Position numbers and translations under genes: made by a program
Assembly: GCA_017893485.1 (NCBI GenBank)
Contig: CM030359.1
Span: 26,929,750-26,993,749 of the forward strand
DNA length: 64,000 nucleotides
Direction: 5' to 3'
Source of the DNA: Hemerocallis citrina
Lineage: Eukaryota; Streptophyta; Magnoliopsida; Asparagales; Asphodelaceae
Shown: piece after piece, positions 8,733-20,284 of the stretch
Layout: every line of letters begins with the position of its first letter
How positions within the stretch are numbered: position 1 is the first letter of the stretch
Notes under the pieces: model-generated
What the model was told of the DNA's origin: nothing
Seen by the model: only the letters and a program-made list of their open reading frames with translations
Databases searched by the model: none

Positions 8733-11700
8733 GTTTGTTTTTCATTTTCAGCATATCATGCTTTCCTTTCCCTTTGTGCGATAAGGATAAATCCAAACTG
8801 TGAAGGTCTTCAATCAGAAGCAATGTACAACAGTTACATATCACATATTTGGTATTTCCCATATATGGTACAAAGTGTGATATAATAAATTATTTTATAG
8901 TATATCATAAATTCATAACATAACAGTATAAGTATACTATTAGATCTATGAGCACGTGCCAAAAATGGAAGGCTGCATATAGATGGGTTGGAAAGGCACT
9001 CATTGAGAGTTAAGTTTATCACTCACTTTATCTGTACTATATAAAATGTATGATTTTCAATATTATTCTCTATATCCTGTCTTATCATTTTCAATAATAT
9101 TCTGTATATAGAAAAGTTTATTATAATTACAAGAATAACACTAATTGTAACAAGTTGTAAGAATGTCTACACGGTGATGTTTTTGTGCTAATACGTTTAC
9201 AATTAACTAAAATGTAACATAATTTTCGTTTCAGATTGAAAAATTCTATGTGGAATTTATATGATATGTAAATACGACAATACTCTTCCATTGGTAACAT
9301 GACAAAAGTACCCTAAATGTATAACAACAACAACAACAACAACAAAGCATTTTTCCCAACCAGTTGGGGTCGGCTACATGAATCCTGATTTTCCATTCTG
9401 CTCGGTTTAGTGCAATATCTTTTGTAAGGTCACAATCTATCATATATTTTTTTTTTTACCGTTTTCATCCAAGTTAGTTTAGGTCTTCCTCTACCCCTAA
9501 ATATACCCTCAATACTTATCAAATCACTCTTTCTAACGGGGGCACTACTAGATCTACGTGTGACATGTCCAAACTACCTGAGGTGATTCTCTCTTAACTT
9601 ATCCTGAATTGGAGCTCCCTTTAGCATGTCTCGTATATGCTCGTTTCTAATTCTATCCTTGTTTTACCACACATCCATCTTAACATCTTCATATCCACTA
9701 CACTCATTTTTTTGGACGTGTTTCTTTGTTGCCGAACACTCTGCTCCATACATCATTGCTGGTCTAACAACCGTTCTATAAAATTTTTCCTTCAACTTCA
9801 AAGGTATACGTTTGCCACACAAAACACCACTGACACTTCTCCACTTAAGCTACCCTGCTTGGATCCTATGTGTAACATCTTCACAAATCTCCCAATCTCT
9901 TTGTATAATCGAGCCTAAATATCGGAAACGGTCTCTCTTAGGTATCTCTTGGCCATCAAGCTTCATTACTTCCTCAGTTGTATTCCGAATATCACAAAAA
10001 TTACACTTCATATATTCTGTTTTAGTTCTGCTTATTTTAAAGCCTATAGCTTCTAAAGTTTCTCTTCACAATTCTAATTTAGCATTAACTCCTGCTCTAG
10101 TCTCGTCAACTAAGACGATGTCATTGGCAAAAAGCATACACCAAGGCACCTCATCTTGTAATCATCGCGTCAATTCATCCATAACCAAAGTAAAGAGGTA
10201 GGGGCTTAAAGCCGAACCTTGGTGTAAACCTACTGTAATAGGAAAAATTGCTGGTCTCTTCTGTAGTTGTTCTAATTGTGGTTGTTGCCCCTTCATACAT
10301 ATCCTTAATTACCTCAATATATCGAATAGTTACTCTTTTATTATTTAACACTCACCATACTATGTCTCTAGGGACTTTATCATATGTTTTTTTCTAGATC
10401 TATAAAAACCATATATAGATCTTTTTTATTCTCCCTATATTTTTCCATAAGTCCCCCTGTTTGTTATTTCATCAGTTTGCTTTTGCTTTGTCCTATGTAC
10501 CGCCTGAGCAAATTTCGAGGACGAAATTTTGTTGTAAGGTGGGTAGAATTGTAACCCCCATTGCCGACAATAAGTATTTTTCGTATATTTTCTATAATTT
10601 AATTTTCATAAATTTATTTTGTGCTAAATTCTGTTCGGATCTTTTATTAAAGTGTTTTCTAATCGAAAATTTTATTTATTTCGAATAATGGTGTATTTTG
10701 ATCTTATTTTTTATATCTTATTGATCGACTATTTATATTTGAGCCTAAAATCTAATATATTATTATTATTGGATTATTTTAATCTTATTAGTATTGTTAT
10801 TACTTTAATTGCAGTTATTATCTTTATTATTGTTATTATTATTATTATTGGTATTGTTATTAATATTAATCTTTTTGTTACTATTATTATTGTAATTATT
10901 AGTATTATTATTCTTATTGTCATTATTATTATTATTATTATTTGTAAAGCCCGTACATACTTATTTATCTGTATTTTATTATTTGATTTAATGTATGTTT
11001 ATATGTAAATTTTAAAAACCCTACAGTCTATTTTCTTATTGGTTTTTAACCCAAACCCTTTTTTATTGGATCCTACCCGAAACCCAATATCCCAATAATT
11101 CCCTATATATATACATTCTAATCCCCCAAACCCTAACCTAACCTAATAACCCTAACCCCTACTAACCCTAGCCACCCTATTCAAACCTACCTACTGTTCA
11201 CCCACTTCAACCTCCTGCTCACTTTTACCCATCCCCGCTCCTCTTCGCCTTGCACCCAACTTGCCCTCATCCCCGTTAGTCTCGCCGGCACCCCACAGCC
11301 GATCCCCGACCACTTCCCATCCTCCTTGACTGCCGCTTGCAGTCATCGTCCACCTCCGAAGTCGAAGCCACTCGCCCCCTTCCTTTGTTTCGCTCCCGAA
11401 ACAGAGCCCCGTCAACCTCCGAACTCTGTCCGCCCTCGTCGACGCCAGTCGACCCCATCCCCGTCGCTTCCCTCTCCTCGCATCTGCAACCCCACCATCG
11501 AGAGCCCATCCATCGCCTTGCACCCCCGATCGACTTCACCTTCATCGTCTTCCTCCCGTACCCAACTCATCTTCCCCATCACCATCCTCAAGCCACCTGG
11601 CCTTCACCCCCGATTCTCCACCAGCGTCGCCACCCTCCTTCGAGCGCCATCCCATCGACGCCCCGCTCTTCCCTCTGTTTCCCGCCCAAACAACAAGAGC

Positions 11701-14700
11701 GTCGCTCCCATAGCTCTGTTCTCCATCGACTGCTCATCTCCGAGCACCGTCGACCGTCGCCGCCTTGCCAGTGCCGCCCCAGTTGCCGCGCACAGCCCCG
11801 CAGTCGAGCCGCCGCGAGTCTCCCTATCTCTCCGCTGTGTGGGTTCGGGAGAAGGTGTGGGGAATTCGCTGTTTTGTGTGTGGAAGGGGATTTGCTGTGT
11901 AGTTTTGGTGTTTGCTGTTTGTGAAGATGAGTTGTGTTTGGTGTTTAGATTGGAGATATGGTGTTTGCCGTTTTGTGTGAGCATTTGCACGTAGCTCGCA
12001 CGTGTTTCCGTGTTCGTGGGTTCGTTGCTCCAGGATTCTTATCCCGTTATTCTTGGTATTTCCTTTTGAATTGTTAATTGTATCAAATTCAAGTTTTGTT
12101 GAAATTCTTACAAGTAGATCCTATTTGTTATCTTATCGTTGTATTGATTATCTTCGTTGGATCTGTTGAGGATTTACACGAGCTAACCCCAATATTTTTG
12201 ATATCGTGCCACTTTTGACTCCAAAGATTGAATCTTTTATGATTGCATATAGAATTGATGATAAGGTTGTTCATATAATTATCACACAATTAATTATTGT
12301 AGAAAGAATTGCTAGCTTGTATGTTGTTTGATCGATTGATGATTGATTGATGATAAATTGATGTATGTATGTGTTCTTAATCTTATTTACCATGTTTTTA
12401 TACCCTTCATGCTGATTGAGAAGTTTATCGACTAGTAGAATTGATACCCATCATGTTTAATTAACTTATTTCATGAAAAGTACCCAAACCTGTATCGTGC
12501 TTGCTGGTCTATATGTTGACTGCTATTTTCGACCCAGTAAATAACCTAAAAATAAATTACTGTTTGAATATGAATTGTAGTCTTATCTTTCTAATTTCTA
12601 GAACATCTTGAATTTTTGAATTCCGAGTTGTGTAGCAAAAGTTATGCCTGTTTTACTACAGCTATGTTTTTACTTTCAGATTTTTAGATTTTTGTATTTT
12701 CCATGCTTAAACAGTAAAAATGTTGATCCAATGATAAAATTTTGCTTTGATAATTTCCAGATTGTTAGTAATCATTTTAAGAGTAGAAAATATTTTTAAT
12801 GAATTTATTATTGAGTTTTTACTGATTCTAAAATTATAATAACATGATGTTGAAATTCTACCTGAAAATGAAATCTGTAAAGAAAATGTGTTTGACCTAG
12901 CTACTATTGTCGGATTTTGAACTTTAAATATGCGTTGTAACCGTGTGGAAGTCTAGCTTCTAGAACTTCTGACGGATTCACTTTTCGAGTTCTGAAATAT
13001 CGGAAAACTGCATTTTTGTACAGACTACTTTTGCTGTCCAGAATTTCACTTTTCAGTTTTTAATAAATTAATTATTTCTATATCGTACTATTGCATGAAT
13101 CGAAATGTGTATGTTGTATTGCATGATCCTAGTGTCTCATTGTCATCATTTTAATTGACCTATCTAAGTTATCGTCCTATTGTTCTCCTATTGATACTAT
13201 TGTTCGTCTTATGTCTCAAATTGCATAATGTATTGTTGCATTGATAAAGTAATTAACAAGTCGGAGTTTAAGGGTTGACTTTAGTAGTGGACAATATAAG
13301 AACTGTACTCGGAGGAGGGGCCCGTGTTTTCCTATTTATCGGTCTATCGGCCTATGGGTCTATTGGTCTACTGGTCTATTGGTCACATCAGTCATCGATT
13401 AATTGTAGATTACTGACTACAGTATCTCGATTGATTCGGTCATCGGTCATTATTGAATATTGTTGCCGAGTACATGAACTATAAAATTCACCACTAAGTC
13501 TAAACATATCTTGTTTGTATGTAGCAATCATGTGGTAAATAAATGGGACGCATGAAGTACCCTAAATAAATGTGGTAAATCAAATGACGTTTTGACTCAT
13601 TACCTTAAATATGTGTAATTCCTTAAATTTACGTTCTATACTTGTAAAAATCGACTTTAAAGTAACTGTAAACAATTGATGAAAAATCTTGATGTAGAGT
13701 TTTTCTTTATAGCTAAGTCATGGTTAAAACCTTCAAATTTCTCTACTTATAAGTATTATATTCGATGGTGTATCTGGCGTAGTAATTTCTTTTATCTATA
13801 TAAATTTGATATAGAGTTGTTATAGAGAGTTGGAACCTACATAAACTATTTGTTATTAATAAAAAATTTAAGAAGTGATTTCGAAGAATGGCAGACCAAA
13901 CACACTCCTCTTTTATAGTGAAGGTAGATAATATACCTAGATATTGTGTTATGCCATAACAAGGCAATGTACTACAACAAAATTGACTCTCTCGAAGAGG
14001 CTCATGACGGAAGTGAGAATCTGAGTATTAGTTATATCTGAGTATTTTTTCATAAATACAGGTCCGTTTCAAGGTTCACATGGAGTGCTTTCCGCTCTCA
14101 GGGGGAACCTTCAGGAAGACGATCATGGCAGGAAACATGGATGGGAAGCTCAACTTTGACATTGAACTTACAACCCAACAGGTAATTTATTCATTTCTTT
14201 TTTCTCATTTTAGGAGTAAAAGTTGTCCTTTTATTTCCTTTTTATGTTCTGAATTTGTTTTTGTATTTATCAACTGTGTCCCTTAAGCCAATTATATTGA
14301 TTGTGTGCTGCATACGGTTGGTGATACAGGTGAAAAAACTCACCAGCTTATTTCAGCCTAAACTTCAGCTGAATACTGACCTCTCTGTTCAAAGTCCTCA
14401 ACTGGTTCAAATCCCGGCGTACCAGCTGATGAGGTCTATAATACCACCAATGGGCGAATTTTTTACCCGCGGCCCATATGCCATGAAAGGACCCACAAGC
14501 CCATATACCTTTAATGCGTCCGCAAGCCTGAAGGAGCCTGCTCCATTACCAAGGGAAACTGCTCCTCGTGATCCCCTCTCTTTTGGCGAGAAGGAGTATA
14601 GGATGTTCGGCCTCAAGGGACAACCTTTGGCACCTGCACATGTTCCTTCATCTGTTGTGCCAGAGTCCATCTGTGGGAATAGGGAGACTTACAATCCATA

Positions 14701-14956
14701 TGAAAGTGAAACTGATTACCAAACTGTGAGAAGAATCGGTGAGAGAGAGTATAAAACTCAAGCAGCTGAATCTGCTTCTTATCGGCATCACCCATATCCT
14801 GAGTCGAGCAGATTGCACTCGACACATGCAGCAAACACTCTTTCAGACTACAATAGGAGTCATCGAGGGCCTACCAATAGTACCGTGGAAGACTATGAGT
14901 CGCTGCCAGTCTCTTCTCGCTATTCTTTTGCTGGCCCCGCTCTCTCATATCGATGA
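8276..14956 (+). CDS. DCD-domain (development and cell death) protein, with an early frameshift
   Basis: Exons are 8231-8732, 14062-14181 and 14330-14956, all with GT/AG borders. A Lys/Glu/Ser-rich head is followed by the DCD domain (about residues 78-205): [63 protein letters not shown] and LTTQQ|VKKL. A Tyr/Pro/Ser-rich tail of about 195 residues ends in a stop at 14954-14956. The full product would be about 400 residues. DCD proteins in plants respond to stress, hormones and cell-death cues. The ATG at 8276 opens [15 protein letters not shown] but runs into TAA at 8330 because of a run of seven A (8316-8322); six A would join it to the frame that continues into the DCD domain. The exon coordinates are firm, and the start is uncertain. 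Intron 2 is 5.3 kb and full of transposon debris. Confidence 0.8.
9318..10455 (-). mobile_element. 5'-truncated RTE-type LINE
   Basis: On the minus strand the remains of a reverse transcriptase read GALVYAF, then [36 protein letters not shown] and [13 protein letters not shown]. Further on are [14 protein letters not shown] and [22 protein letters not shown] pieces. The element ends in GCTTTGTTGTTGTTGTTG, the short TTG tandem tail typical of plant RTE LINEs. The catalytic box is FAND instead of FADD, and several stops and frameshifts are visible, so it is dead. There is no endonuclease domain. The 5' limit is set by where RT similarity fades. Confidence 0.8.
10495..10549 (+). pseudogene. extreme 3' end of a Ty3 (Tekay-like) polyprotein plus polypurine tract
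   Basis: The frame reads NFEDEILL then stop. This is the usual last segment of chromovirus polyproteins of the Tekay/Del group, which end shortly before the 3' LTR. It is followed by the purine-rich AAGGTGGGTAGA and then the LTR start TGTAACCCC at 10550. The rest of the element has been lost or replaced by the adjoining LINE. Confidence 0.65.
10550..13600 (+). mobile_element. decayed Tekay-type LTR (copy 1)
   Basis: It begins TGTAACCCCCATTGCC, like the two solo LTRs at 32.9-36.3 and 37.9-41.6 kb. It shares landmarks with them in order: a TATA region (CTATATATATAC, about 11103), a C-rich block downstream, GTCTAGCTTCTAGAACTTCTGACGG (about 12950-12972), a GTACTCGGAGG-GGGGCCCGTGTTT block (13303-13327) and ACTAAGTCTAAAC. 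The last 500 bp or so, including the GGCGCGACA end, are missing. The long open frames at 11326-11994 are compositional and lie in this LTR. Confidence 0.7.
14062..14181 (+). other. DCD gene exon 3
   Basis: A 120 bp exon, phase 0 on both sides, from ACAG|GTCCGT to CAACAG|GTAATT. It encodes the second half of the DCD domain ([12 protein letters not shown]... LTTQQ). Confidence 0.85.
14330..14956 (+). other. DCD gene exon 4
   Basis: It begins after GGTGATACAG and carries [12 protein letters not shown], the end of the DCD domain. A low-complexity tail rich in Tyr, Ser, Pro, His and Arg follows, and the stop TGA is at 14954-14956. Confidence 0.85.
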
Positions 14957-15461
14957 AGCATTTTCTTGATTGCCAATTTAGTGTCGCCAAATTTAGCGAT
15001 CTCAGTCTTATCAAATGTGTATCTAACTGTTACCTATACAGATTTTTCTGCACACATGGTGAGATGTAATGCTGAATTGGTTCTGCTTGTAGTTTTATGA
15101 TGTATGGGTTGGTACCAGTTTCATTTCTGCTACACTAGCAGATGAACTCTTTCTGATTATACATCAGCTTGTTGAAGATAGCAACGTTGTTCATTTTCAT
15201 ATTCCTCTCTGATCTCCTGAAGTTTTTCGTGGATTTGGTTCTGGTTGTTTTCGTATGTTCGGTAGTCTATCTTTTAGCCATAAGATAACAGTTGAATATA
15301 TGTGATTGATTTTTCATTTGCTATTATATTTTATTTCATTTTACTTTAATTTATCTTTTGAAGTTTTTGATTCTTCTTGACATCTAGTCTCTTCATATGC
15401 TAAGGATTATCCATCTACTTTTGGTTCAATTCTATTACTATTTATTTGCTGAGTATTATTA
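14957..15461 (+). other. 3' untranslated and downstream region of the DCD gene
   Basis: T-rich non-coding sequence after the stop. It is bounded on the right by the end of Helitron C at 15462. I cannot point to a single polyadenylation site. Confidence 0.45.
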
Positions 15462-16400
15462 CTAGTATAATGCACGTGCAATGCACGCCGACAAAAATTA
15501 TATTCTTCAAAATAATTTAATTGAGCATAAGAAAAGAAATAGGAAAGCATTTAACCACCAAAATAGCAAGCTATCTTTAAAAAAAAATCTGAAGATAAAG
15601 GAGAATAATTAGCAATTAATGAAGTAAACTAAAATTTGGGATGAGGTCATTAATATTTTTTATAAGAATGAGTGACACAAAAAGAAAAATTAGTGATATG
15701 AAACATTAATCAGTGAGAAATACGATGCTAACTTGTAGGCATTGTGAAGAATGTTAATTTCCTGCACATTCACAGCAACATTCTGTATCAGATTATCATC
15801 ATGTTGCATAAATGAAAGCAAAAGTACCATATATTCAACAGGTCATGTTGCATAAATGAAAACAAAAGTACCATATCACAAACTTGAAACTAAGAACAAT
15901 AGGTCATGTTGTATAGAAAAAGTACTAAAACTGAACAAAAATTAAACGATAAAACTCAAAACAATACACAAAACCACAGTCATAAATCCTAAACTCTAAT
16001 CGTCAATCTGAATATCAAACAAGCTCAACCCCAATCACATAACAACACCAAAGAAAAAACAGATATTTTCCGTATTCACGATTTGTCGATCACTCTAGTG
16101 AAATCATCACTGAATAAGACTAAACTTAAAATTGTGTGCTCGGTTTTTTTTAACAAACCTTAGATGCAACAATTAACATCCAAATGAACGAACTCACAAA
16201 TTCCCCCATATCACAATCCCAAACCAACTCTTAAACCTTAAAAATTGATCAGTCTCATCTCTAATTTCCCCATTCCAAACCAAACCAACCCAAATCAAAA
16301 CCCTAATAATCCAGTCAAGCCCAAACCAACACCAATATGTCAAATCGCATTTAATTGAAGTGGTAAAACGCTAATTTGAAGATGAGAGGTACGAGATTAC

Positions 16401-16435
16401 CTGAACGATGGGGGATTTAGGGGCAGGGACGCCAT
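16401..16435 (-). pseudogene. captured first-exon-like fragment
   Basis: The minus strand gives ATG then MASLPLNPPSFR and a donor CAG|GTAATCTCG. A start codon, short coding stretch and donor in this order look like a captured exon 1. The gene is not recognised and no further exon is evident. Confidence 0.3.
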
Positions 16436-16559
16436 GGATCGAAACCTAATGCTAACCCCAACGATGTCGATCAACGACTTTGACGCCTTCGACAAACCCT
16501 AAGATTTGACATCAAAGTAAAACATCAAAACTCACTTCATCTTGCAAATAAAATAGGGC

Positions 16560-17405
16560 TTCTTAAGACTATTCTCAATCCTATCCCCACTCAAAAGCCC
16601 TGTCAGTCCTCTCCATCGCTCTCGATCATCCCCCTCCTGCAGACGTCGATCCATGGCAATAACTACCATGATGATGTTGCTGACCATGCCCATGCCTATG
16701 CCTCACTTCTTCCCATAACCTCCTTCGTCTTCAGCAACATGCTCGCCTATGACTACTTCAACATATGATGCCTCCTCTCCTCCGCCCTCTGCTTCTCTCA
16801 TACTCCCTCTTCTTCCTCGCCCTCCTATCCTCCTCTTTCTCCACCCCCTTCCCCTTGTCCGGTCTCACCATCTATTGTGGCGGCTTCAGGAGCAATGATG
16901 CTAATGTCAGAGCGAGAGAAGGAGGCGGGCGGCGGCGGCGGAGCAATAGGAGGCGGAGGAGGCAGTAGAAGGTAGTTGGAGTTAGGGTTAGGGTTTAGAG
17001 GGGGAGACGGTAGGGTGGTGAACTAGAAATTCTGTTGTTGTTGGTACGGATACGGATGGTGAGGCGGTGGCGGCGGCTAGTGGTGGTTGAAGTCAGGGTT
17101 AGGATTAGGGTCAGGGTTAGATGTTGAAGTAGTTGCGATTGTAGAGGGAGTGATGCAGATACTGTTGTTGAATCAGTGGGGGAGGGAGATTAGGGTTAGG
17201 GTTTTGGGGAGGGGAAGGAGGAGGGCGGAGGTGGTGGCAGCGACGCGAATGGCTGGTACGACTCCATGGCTGGAATTGGCGATCTGAACGCGAATATGGG
17301 GGTGAATGATTTTAGGTTTAAGGCTTGGGATCAATAGGAAATTGGGATCTTGAATTTAATAAAGGAGGATGCTGAGAAGAGCGAAGAGGAGCAGAGAGAG
17401 GGGTT
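16560..17405. other. GC-rich, coding-like but unassigned sequence in Helitron C
   Basis: It contains CT/CC-rich and GGCGG-rich stretches and open frames such as 16765-16968, which is Leu/Ser/Pro-rich and then Arg-rich. I recognise no domain. It may be captured host sequence or compositional bias. Confidence 0.3.
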
Positions 17406-18057
17406 TATTGGGTTTATGTCTTGCATACTATGTTGGATAAGAAGACGATGAGACGATGGAGGAATCGAAACGATCGGAGACGGAGTAGAAGCAAGGGGAA
17501 ACAGTTAGCAGCAGTAGTAGCAGTAGGTTGCGGTTGACCGACCCTGGGGTGCAGTCGACCAAACGCGGCGCTGATGGATTATTTGGGTTAGGTCTTGGTG
17601 ATTCGTGAAAATCCCAATTTGCTTTCCAAGTCAGATCATACGGCTCTTATCGTAGGGTTATCTCTTCAGGAATATCCAATGGTCATTGTATTAAGATATC
17701 AAACTAGGGTTTCTCTAGATTTCTATATATTGTTGTTATTGGCCTCCATTGAGAGCCAAGAGATAGTACTTCATTGAAGGCGGAGTTTGAGAGTTTCTCC
17801 AATTGTAAACAACTAGTACTTGCTGGTAAGTCTGGAGAGAGGTTCGTGATGAGAATTATAATATTCTTATATCTTCTCTAGTTGAATAACATCTCGGGTT
17901 TCTTCTCTCCTGGATTAAGGCAAAAGCCTCAACCTGGACAAACTTGTGTGTACTTTGGTGTGTTTGATATGATCTCATATGTGCTTGGTAGTTTGTGTTG
18001 ATTGCATCACATAATTCAACAAGATCCTCAATCAGGTTTTCATAAGAAATTCTAACG
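17406..18057 (+). repeat. LTR1 of the Copia array
   Basis: It is shorter than the other LTRs because about 45 bp of the GTCGACCG-containing region is deleted. It ends TCTAACG rather than CCTAACA. Confidence 0.75.
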
Positions 18058-19584
18058 ATTCGTATCAGAGCTTCGAGTTCAAGGGTTTGTTCGAGTTCCT
18101 TAGAGAATCTGGCAGATCAGATCACGAAGATCGAGGGGTTCAAAGGCAAGTTCAGCTTTGATCTCTTGAAGGTGGACATGCATGAAGCATCGGTTCAACA
18201 GGACTTGGATCTAGTCCTAGAAGGAGATAAATGGAGACCAATCGGCACAAAGCAGGAGAATTGGGAGGAGATTTTTTCAGAATCCTTGGGTTTAATCCGT
18301 ATGTATTCGATGAGCAAAGTCAGGTATAAGAGAAGCGCGGTGAGTCTTTGGACAAGATTCAGAAATGACTTTAGAATCGTCATTACAGGGTCAGATGCAT
18401 CAGAAAGGAAAGTTGTGGGATTTCTCAGTGATGGAAAGTACCGCTCTTCTAGATCATGTAGTGGTGTTCAATATGGAGTTATCTGAACTGAGGGCATTCA
18501 ACGCAGATGATCTAAAGGTTTCCAACTTGATATATTCATCATCAAATCCATCCAATATGATAACCGTGCTAGAGGAGAAATCTACCAAGGAGAAATTTTT
18601 CATAGCAGGTATGATCAAGGGATTGGAGGAGGATGCACTTAGGAAGGAGAGTCAGAAATCGGCATCAACTTCTGTGAGTTTCTTGGAGGTGGATTGTACT
18701 TCGAATGAAAGAAAAAGTGTATGTAGGGGTAAGGTCCGTGGCCACTAGTGCAAAGGGATTGAGCATTTCATGAGAGACTGTTGCAAGTGGTTGAGTCAGA
18801 GGGGCACCAAATCCAGTGCTGCTGAATCAGGTGATGGCTTAAACAGTGATTTTGTTTCAAGTCCTTTAGATGTGAATTCTGGTTGTTCTTTTGATTCGGT
18901 TAGTTCTTATCAAGTTTGCTCCGAGAAGGAAATGGTTTCTACTTACAAGTTTGCCTCATGTCGTTGTGTGAGAACGAAAATTGACAAGACTTGTGAAGTA
19001 AGGGGTGAGAAAACAAATGAGTCAAAAATGACAAACAGAAGGGACACACACTATAGGAGGGCATGTATATTTCTTTGATGAAGCGGAGCCTTATATCCAT
19101 GAGAACTCTAGAAGCTCGGGACTGCAGGTACACAGATCTAGGTGGAGTTCGTTCAGTTTAGAAAAGTTATCGTAAGGTGATGAAGGGTGAGAGGGGGATT
19201 GAGCAGGGTCAACACAACCTCTACCAGATTTGGAGGAACATAAAAACTTGTGCAAGTGTTTCGAAGCCCATTGTTCCTAAAATACTATCTAGTATGTCAT
19301 CACTAGAATCATCCGAGCGAGACTGCAACGTTCGAATATCGTCGGAAGGTGGAGAGAGCCTTGAGGTAGGTGGAGTTCGTGTGAAGGGTGGCACTTCCAT
19401 GATTACATCTACTGGGGTGAGCCCATGAGGGGGGCATATAGCTGGAGAAAAACAGGTGGAGATAGATTCAACTAGCAGAGGAAGCCATCGAAACGAGTTA
19501 TTTGCAAGAAGAGAAGGAAAATAGTCTAGAAGTTTTTAAATCACGTAGGTGTGGATTCATGAGTATGCAATCCAAGGTAAAAAT
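18058..19584 (+). pseudogene. int1: gag-like remnant of the Copia array
   Basis: The most diverged internal unit. The frame starting near 18130 includes VDMHEASVQQDLDLVLEG, the Copia gag N-terminal region, but is broken by frameshifts and stops. Later pieces read LWDFSVMESTALLDHVVVF and a degenerate knuckle region (CRGKVRGH). Nothing beyond gag is preserved. Confidence 0.7.
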
Positions 19585-20284
19585 TGTTGGGTTTATGTCT
19601 TGCATACAATGTTGGATAAGAAAATGATGAGACAATAGAGGAATCGAGACGATCTGAGACGGAGTAGAAGCAAGGAGAAACAGTCAGCAGTAGTAGTAAC
19701 AGCAGGTTACGGTCGACCGACCCTGGGGTGCGATTGACGACCCTACTATGCAGGAGTTCCCGAGAGGGGGACGGTCACCCGACCTTGGGGGTGCGGTCGA
19801 CTGAACGCGACGCTGATGGATTATTTGGGTTGAGTGTTGGTGATTCATGAGAAACCCAACTTGCTCTTCAAGTAAGATCATATGGCTCTTATCGTATGGT
19901 TATCTCTTCAGGAATATCCAATGATTATTGTATCAAGATATCAAACTAGGGTTTCTCTATATCTCTATATATTGTTGTTATTGGCCTCCTTTGAGAGACA
20001 AGATAGAGTGTACATCCTTGAAGGCGGAGTTTGAGAGTTTCTCCAATTGTAAACAACTAGTACTTACTGGTGAGGCTGGAAAAAGGTTGTGGTGAGAATT
20101 GTAATATTCTTGTATCTTCTCTAGTTGAATAACATCTCGGGTTTTTTCTTCCCAGGATTAAGGCAAAAGCCCCAACCGGAATAAACTTGTTTGATATGAT
20201 CTCATATGTGCTTGGTAGTTTGTGTTGATTGCATCGAATAACTCAACAAGATCCTCAATCAGGTTTTCTAAAGAAATCCTAACA
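19585..20284 (+). repeat. LTR2 of the Copia array
   Basis: TGTTGGGTTTATG at the start, AAATCCTAACA at the end, about 700 bp. The primer-binding site TATCAGAGC follows at 20290. Confidence 0.8.

Larger units (their letters stand above)
8733..14061 (+). other. intron 2 of the DCD gene, enlarged by transposons
   Basis: It runs from the donor GTTTGTTTTTC to the acceptor AAATACAG. It holds an RTE LINE fragment (9318-10455, antisense to the gene) and a Ty3 3' end with a long LTR (10495 to about 13600, sense). The flanks 8733-9317 and 13600-14061 are A/T-rich without recognisable features. Confidence 0.75.

Noticed and set aside
11326..11994. 222-residue reading frame as a real gene
   Set aside because: It lies inside an LTR, is low-complexity Pro/Ser/Arg, has long open frames on both strands, and the other LTR copies do not keep the protein.
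16765..16968. Hydrophobic frame as a membrane protein
   Set aside because: Leu/Ser/Pro-rich run followed by Arg-rich repeats. No domain is recognised and the codon bias follows base composition. A copper-transporter match was considered but the Met/His motifs were not convincing.
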